Source: CAWBJP01 sp963789165 | GTDB lineage: Bacteria > Actinomycetota > Acidimicrobiia > IMCC26256 > BP-133 | Assembly (NCBI GenBank): GCA_963789165.1 | Contig: CAWBJP010000003.1 | Location: 682,001-746,000 of the forward strand | Length of the DNA stretch: 64,000 bases | Reading direction: 5' to 3' | In this document: in pieces, positions 60,979-64,000 of the stretch | Layout of the letters: each line of letters begins with the position of its first letter | Position numbering within the stretch: position 1 is the first letter of the stretch | The notes under the pieces: model-generated | What the model was told of the DNA's origin: nothing | Databases searched by the model: none | Seen by the model: the letters and a program-made list of their open reading frames with translations, nothing else | Program-made: the position numbers and the translations under genes

Positions 60979-62055
60979 CTCCGGGCCCTCCGGGTCGCTG
61001 TCCCGTGGGCGCGGTACGGGTGGACAGCTCACCGGGCGAGACGTTGGCGATCTGCTCCGTGTCGCTCATCCCCTCCTCCGCCCGCGCCGGCGACTCGGAG
61101 GTGCCGTCCCGTTCCAGCACCCGCAACTCGATGTGGTCGGCCAGGCGCTCGATCTCCCGGAGGTCGCCGGTGGCCAGCCCCCGGCGGGTGACGTTGAGGG
61201 AACCGGCCGCCGCACCCAGCCGGGCTGCCTCGTCCCAGGTCAGACCCCGGGCCAGCCCGGCGGCCAGCCCGGCCGTCATGGAGTCGCCCGCTCCCCGGTG
61301 CTCAAGGGGCTCGAGCCGGGGCGTGACGCACCTCGACGACCTCATCCTCCAACCAGCGCCAGCGCCGGCTCCCCGGCCCGGGTCACGACCACCCGGGCCG
61401 GCGCCCTCCTCCCGCAGGCGGGCCATGGCTCCGAGCACATCAGCCGTCTCTCCGCTCCGGGCCCGGCCGTCGGCCATCAACTGCTCGTGGCTGACCTTGA
61501 GCACGTCGACGCCACCCTCCAGGGCGGCGGCGAGCGGTCGCCGTCCAGGTCGGCGACCACCCTGACGTCGTTGGCCCGCAGGTCGCGGGCCAGGCGCCCG
61601 TAGACCTCGGCCGGGATGATGGGAGGGTCCCACGGCCCCGCCCCGCCGAGGACGCAGACACCGGCCTCCAGCCCTCCGACCAGCGCGGCGCCGTAGAGCT
61701 CGTCCAGCTCGTGGCGGGACAGGGGATCGGGTGGGGTCTCGGCCACGACCACCCGCTCCCCGTCCCGGCGGTCGTGTACATAGGCCCCGTTGCTGCCCGG
61801 CATCTCCACCGACCGCAGGGCGAAACCCTCCGCCTCCACCAGGGTCCGCAGCACCCGGCCCGTCTCGCCACCGAACGGCCCGCCGATCGAGACGTTCACA
61901 CCCAGGGCGGCCAGCATCCCGGTGACCCACACTCCCTGGCCCCCGGCGTGGAGGTGGATCTCGTCGCCTTCGGGACCCGCCTCGACGGTGACCGTCAGGA
62001 TCGGGTCGGGCGCGAAAACGAACACGGTCGGTTCCCGGGCTGCTGTCGGTTCCAT
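60950..62055 (-). CDS. PfkB-family carbohydrate kinase (1-phosphofructokinase-like), apparent frameshifts
   Basis: About 360 residues. The N-terminal frame from ATG 62055 reads VFVFAPDPILTVTVEAG, GGQGVWVTGMLAALGV and later VRVVADLDGD. A shift near 61535 leads to LKVSHEQLMADG, and two more near 61340-61400 scramble about 20 residues before the PfkB signature LEHRGAGDSMTAGLAAGLAR, where Asp is the catalytic base. A C-terminal tail of about 50 residues, ending at 60950, is longer than usual and overlaps the surE start. The family phosphorylates sugars such as fructose-1-phosphate or tagatose-6-phosphate; specificity is not evident. Confidence 0.75.
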
Positions 62056-62169
62056 GGCTTTCGCCGTCTACCCCGCCCGGGCTGGTGGAAACACCTGGCC
62101 GGGGGTAAGAAGGGTCCCAGCACCCGGAACTTTTGCCGCCATGACCGAGGAGCACCGACGCCGGATGAC

Positions 62170-62943
62170 GTGAGCCGCCGCTTCCGGGCCCGCATCGCCG
62201 CTTCCATGGCCGAAGGGGCCCGCTACCCCGACCGGAGCGCCGCCGGGAAGGTTCTCGCCACCCATCTGCAGCACCTGGCCGAGCGGCCGCGCCTGGTCGT
62301 GCTCGGCCTGCCCCGGGGCGGCGTACCCGTCGCCTACGAGGTAGCGGAGAGCCTCGGCGCCCACCTCGACGTCTTCCTGGTCCGCAAGCTGGGGGTGCCC
62401 GGCCAGGAGGAGCTGGCCATGGGAGCCATCGCCAGCGGTGGGGTCCGGGTGCTCAACCGCCCGGTGGTCGACCACCTCGGGATCACCGCCGCGCAGGTGG
62501 AGGCGGTGGCCCGCGCCGAAGCGGCGGTCCTGGACGACCGGGAACGCGCCTACCGGGGCGACCGCCCCCCGCTCGACCTAGCCGGCGCCACCGTCATCCT
62601 GGTGGACGACGGGCTGGCCACCGGGGCCAGCATGCGGGCCGCGGCCGCAGCCGTCCGCCGCCTCGGCCCCGAGCACCTGGTGGTGGCGGTGCCCGTCGCC
62701 GCGGCCGAGACGTGCAAGGCCATGGAGGAGGAAGCCGACGAGGTGATCTGCGGCCTCACGCCGTCGGCGTTCCATGCCGTGGGCCTGTGGTACGAGGACT
62801 TCTCCCAGGTGGGTGACGACCAGGTTTCCGAGCTCCTGACCCGGGCCAGAAGCGGGATTGAAACCCCCCCGCCCCGGCGATCTCCGGCAAATCTCCGCAA
62901 CCCCGCCGGGATTCTGTCACGAGTCTTTCCCTATCCTCAGTAC
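62170..62943 (+). CDS. Phosphoribosyltransferase-domain protein without its own stop codon
   Basis: A PRTase of about 258 codons. LVVLGLPRGGVPVAYEVAE and LDVFLVRKLGVPGQEELAMG are early motifs of this actinobacterial subfamily, and the PRPP loop is VILVDDGLATGASMRAA. The end of the domain (VGLWYEDFSQVGDDQVSELL) is reached at about 62850, after which the same frame continues through some 30 Pro/Arg-rich codons into the response regulator without a stop. A fusion or a missing base is possible. GTG 62170 is the likely start; a 10-codon ORF beginning at ATG 62141 overlaps it (GTGA). Substrate unknown. Confidence 0.8.
62929..62943 (+). promoter_or_regulatory. Putative leaderless-type -10 box before the response regulator
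   Basis: TATCCT lies at 62932-62937 and is followed by six bases (CAGTAC) before GTG 62944. This TANNNT spacing is the signature of leaderless transcripts in actinobacteria. There is no purine-rich ribosome-binding site, and the sequence just upstream is locally AT-richer. Confidence 0.45.
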
Positions 62944-63702
62944 GTGACTGCGACGCCCTCCGCCTCTCTTCCGACGCCCCGTACCGTGGCCGTCATCGAG
63001 GACGAGGAGCCCATCGCCGCCGCCGTGGCCGCCCGTCTCCGCAGCGAGGGCTTCTCGGTGGAGGTAGCCGGTGACGGCCCGTCCGGGGTGGAGCTGGTCG
63101 AGCGCCTGCAACCCGATCTCGTCGTCCTCGACCTGATGCTGCCCGGCTTCGACGGGCTCGAGGTCTGCCGGCGCATCCAGCGCAACCGGCCCGTGCCCGT
63201 TCTCATGCTCACCGCCCGGGACTCCGAGACCGACCTCCTCGTCGGTCTGGCCGTGGGCGCCGACGACTATCTGACGAAGCCCTTCTCCCCCCGAGAGCTG
63301 GTGGCCAGGGTCCACGCCATCCTCCGCCGCGTCAGCCGCCCGGCGGAGCCCAAGGCCGACGCGGCCACCAGGCTGCGCATCGGAGGCGTGGAGCTCGACC
63401 CGGCCAGCCGCCGGGCCAGCCGCGACGGCGAGGCCGTCCACCTCACCCCCACCGAGTTCGACATCCTGGCCCTGCTCGCCGCCCGCCCCGGGTTGGTGTT
63501 CACCCGGGAGAAGCTCCTGGCCCAGGTGTGGGGCTACCGCGACGGGTTCGGCGCCCGGACGGTCGATTCCCACATCCAGGCCCTGCGCCGGAAGCTCGGG
63601 ACCGACGTGGTGCGCACCGTGCACGGTGTGGGCTACGCCGCCGGGGACACCCCGGGGTCCCCGGGGTCCCCGGGGTCCGGGGTGTCCCCGGGGTCGACGT
63701 GA
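62944..63702 (+). CDS. OmpR/PhoB-family response regulator
   Basis: A 252-residue regulator. The receiver has the acidic pair VAVIEDEEPIAAAVAARL, the phosphorylated Asp in PDLVVLDLMLPGFDG, the Thr in VLMLTARDSET and the Lys in DDYLTKPFSPREL. The C-terminal winged helix shows LTPTEFDILALLAARPGLVF and RTVDSHIQALRRKLG. It ends in a tail of about 18 Gly/Ser/Pro-rich residues encoded by a palindromic GGGGTCC repeat, not part of the fold. The stop overlaps the sensor kinase start (GTGA). The GTG at 62944 is the start, supported by a leaderless-type -10 box. Confidence 0.9.
   Translation: MTATPSASLPTPRTVAVIEDEEPIAAAVAARLRSEGFSVEVAGDGPSGVELVERLQPDLVVLDLMLPGFDGLEVCRRIQRNRPVPVLMLTARDSETDLLVGLAVGADDYLTKPFSPRELVARVHAILRRVSRPAEPKADAATRLRIGGVELDPASRRASRDGEAVHLTPTEFDILALLAARPGLVFTREKLLAQVWGYRDGFGARTVDSHIQALRRKLGTDVVRTVHGVGYAAGDTPGSPGSPGSGVSPGST
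63642..63690. repeat. GGGGTCC-type palindromic repeat in the response-regulator tail
   Basis: CGGGGACACCCCGG (63642-63655) is the inverted complement of CCGGGGTGTCCCCG (63677-63690), with GGGGTCCCC units between. The right half is identical to the repeats at 56036-56085. It encodes the low-complexity C-terminus of the regulator. Confidence 0.7.
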
Positions 63703-64000
63703 GACCTCTCGACCGGCTCCCGTCCATCAAGGCCAAGCTCGGTGTCGTCATCGTGGCGGGCGTGGCCGTCACCGTGGTGGTGGTCGGGGGCGGGGCCCGG
63801 GCCGGTGTCTCGCCCGTCATCTCCGCCCTGGCCGCCGGGGGCCTGTCCATGGTCATGGTCCAGCTCCTGGCCCGGGGCATGACCTCTCCCCTGCGGGAGA
63901 TGGCGGCCGCCACGCGGGCCATGGCCCGGGGCGACTACCGGCGGCCGGTGACGGCCACCTCCCGGGACGAGGTGGGCGACCTGGCCCGCTCCTTCAACGC
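63699..64000 (+). CDS. Sensor histidine kinase, N-terminal part (cut by the window edge)
   Basis: GTG 63699 overlaps the response-regulator stop (GTGA). The visible 100 residues hold a first membrane helix (LGVVIVAGVAVTVVVVGGGA), a second (SALAAGGLSMVMVQLLARG) and the beginning of a HAMP linker (SPLREMAAATRAMARGDYRR, EVGDLARSFN). The short extracytoplasmic part between the helices suggests sensing in or at the membrane. The catalytic histidine and ATPase regions lie beyond the window. Confidence 0.85.
   Translation, partial: MRPLDRLPSIKAKLGVVIVAGVAVTVVVVGGGARAGVSPVISALAAGGLSMVMVQLLARGMTSPLREMAAATRAMARGDYRRPVTATSRDEVGDLARSFN

Noticed and set aside
1..64000. tRNA, rRNA, riboswitch or replication origin
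   Set aside because: No convincing cloverleaf, rRNA segment, known riboswitch core or DnaA-box cluster was seen by eye; a covariance-model search would be needed to exclude small RNAs.

Overview
This is a very GC-rich window from an actinobacterium. It carries a fused F420 synthase (FbiC), CofD, several F420-type luciferase-like oxidoreductases, a mycothiol-dependent formaldehyde dehydrogenase, class III cyclase-ATPase regulators and many GTG starts. Uncultured Acidimicrobiia or a relative fits best, but that is inference from gene content. No rRNA, tRNA, CRISPR array, prophage or replication origin was recognised. Regions of closely spaced apparent frameshifts, worst at 47-51 kb and 54-61 kb, look more like consensus errors in a draft assembly than real decay.

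Layout. 0-12 kb: a methyltransferase whose SAM-binding core is missing, a zinc-ribbon protein, a cupin, two large cyclase-ATPase regulators (one with a LuxR helix-turn-helix), an FAH-family enzyme divergent from a flavin hydroxylase, and a second flavoprotein. 12-18 kb: an orphan Tat lipoprotein binding protein, a self-inhibited Fic protein, a DUF4262 protein and fbiC. 18-22 kb: acyl-CoA synthetase, SCP-x-type thiolase, nitroreductase and a small coupled protein. 22.3-30.2 kb: the most striking locus, a tightly overlapping eight-gene minus-strand operon reading eboC, a TIM-barrel isomerase, eboA, eboB, eboE, eboF, an F420-type oxidoreductase and cofD. It joins the little-understood ebo 'metabolite traffic' set to F420 biochemistry. 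30-37 kb: Tat amidase, a miniature IS200/IS605-like element, a DUF3048 lipoprotein with rpiB, a GH26-like enzyme, and a mycothiol formaldehyde-detoxification pair. 37-43 kb: an RHH protein, two secreted RTX-repeat proteins with a visible promoter, a PH-domain membrane protein, an amidohydrolase, a thiolase and a trans-sulfuration enzyme. 43-44 kb: an AbiEi/DUF559 gene bracketed by two copies of a 47-bp palindromic repeat. 44-47 kb: dodecin, F420-type oxidoreductase, haloalkane dehalogenase and class II aldolase in one coupled operon. 47-53 kb: a frameshifted patatin/DUF3376 protein and an alpha-dioxygenase-like haem peroxidase, whose promoter regions share the operator-like palindrome TCCGTAC-N2-GTACGGA. 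54-59.6 kb: a peptide ABC transporter (dppABCDF order) with many frameshifts. 59.8-64 kb: DUF3040 protein, SurE, a PfkB kinase, a phosphoribosyltransferase and a two-component system cut by the window edge.

How the genes fit together. FbiC makes Fo, CofD adds the phospho-lactyl-type side chain to give F420-0, and at least two luciferase-like enzymes could use the product. In one case the oxidoreductase and cofD are translationally coupled to ebo genes, in the other the oxidoreductase is coupled to a flavin-storage dodecin and a dehalogenase. Much of the rest (acyl-CoA synthetase, thiolases, FAH hydrolase, hydroxylase, dehalogenase, dioxygenase-like peroxidase) suggests a lipid- and xenobiotic-degrading lifestyle.
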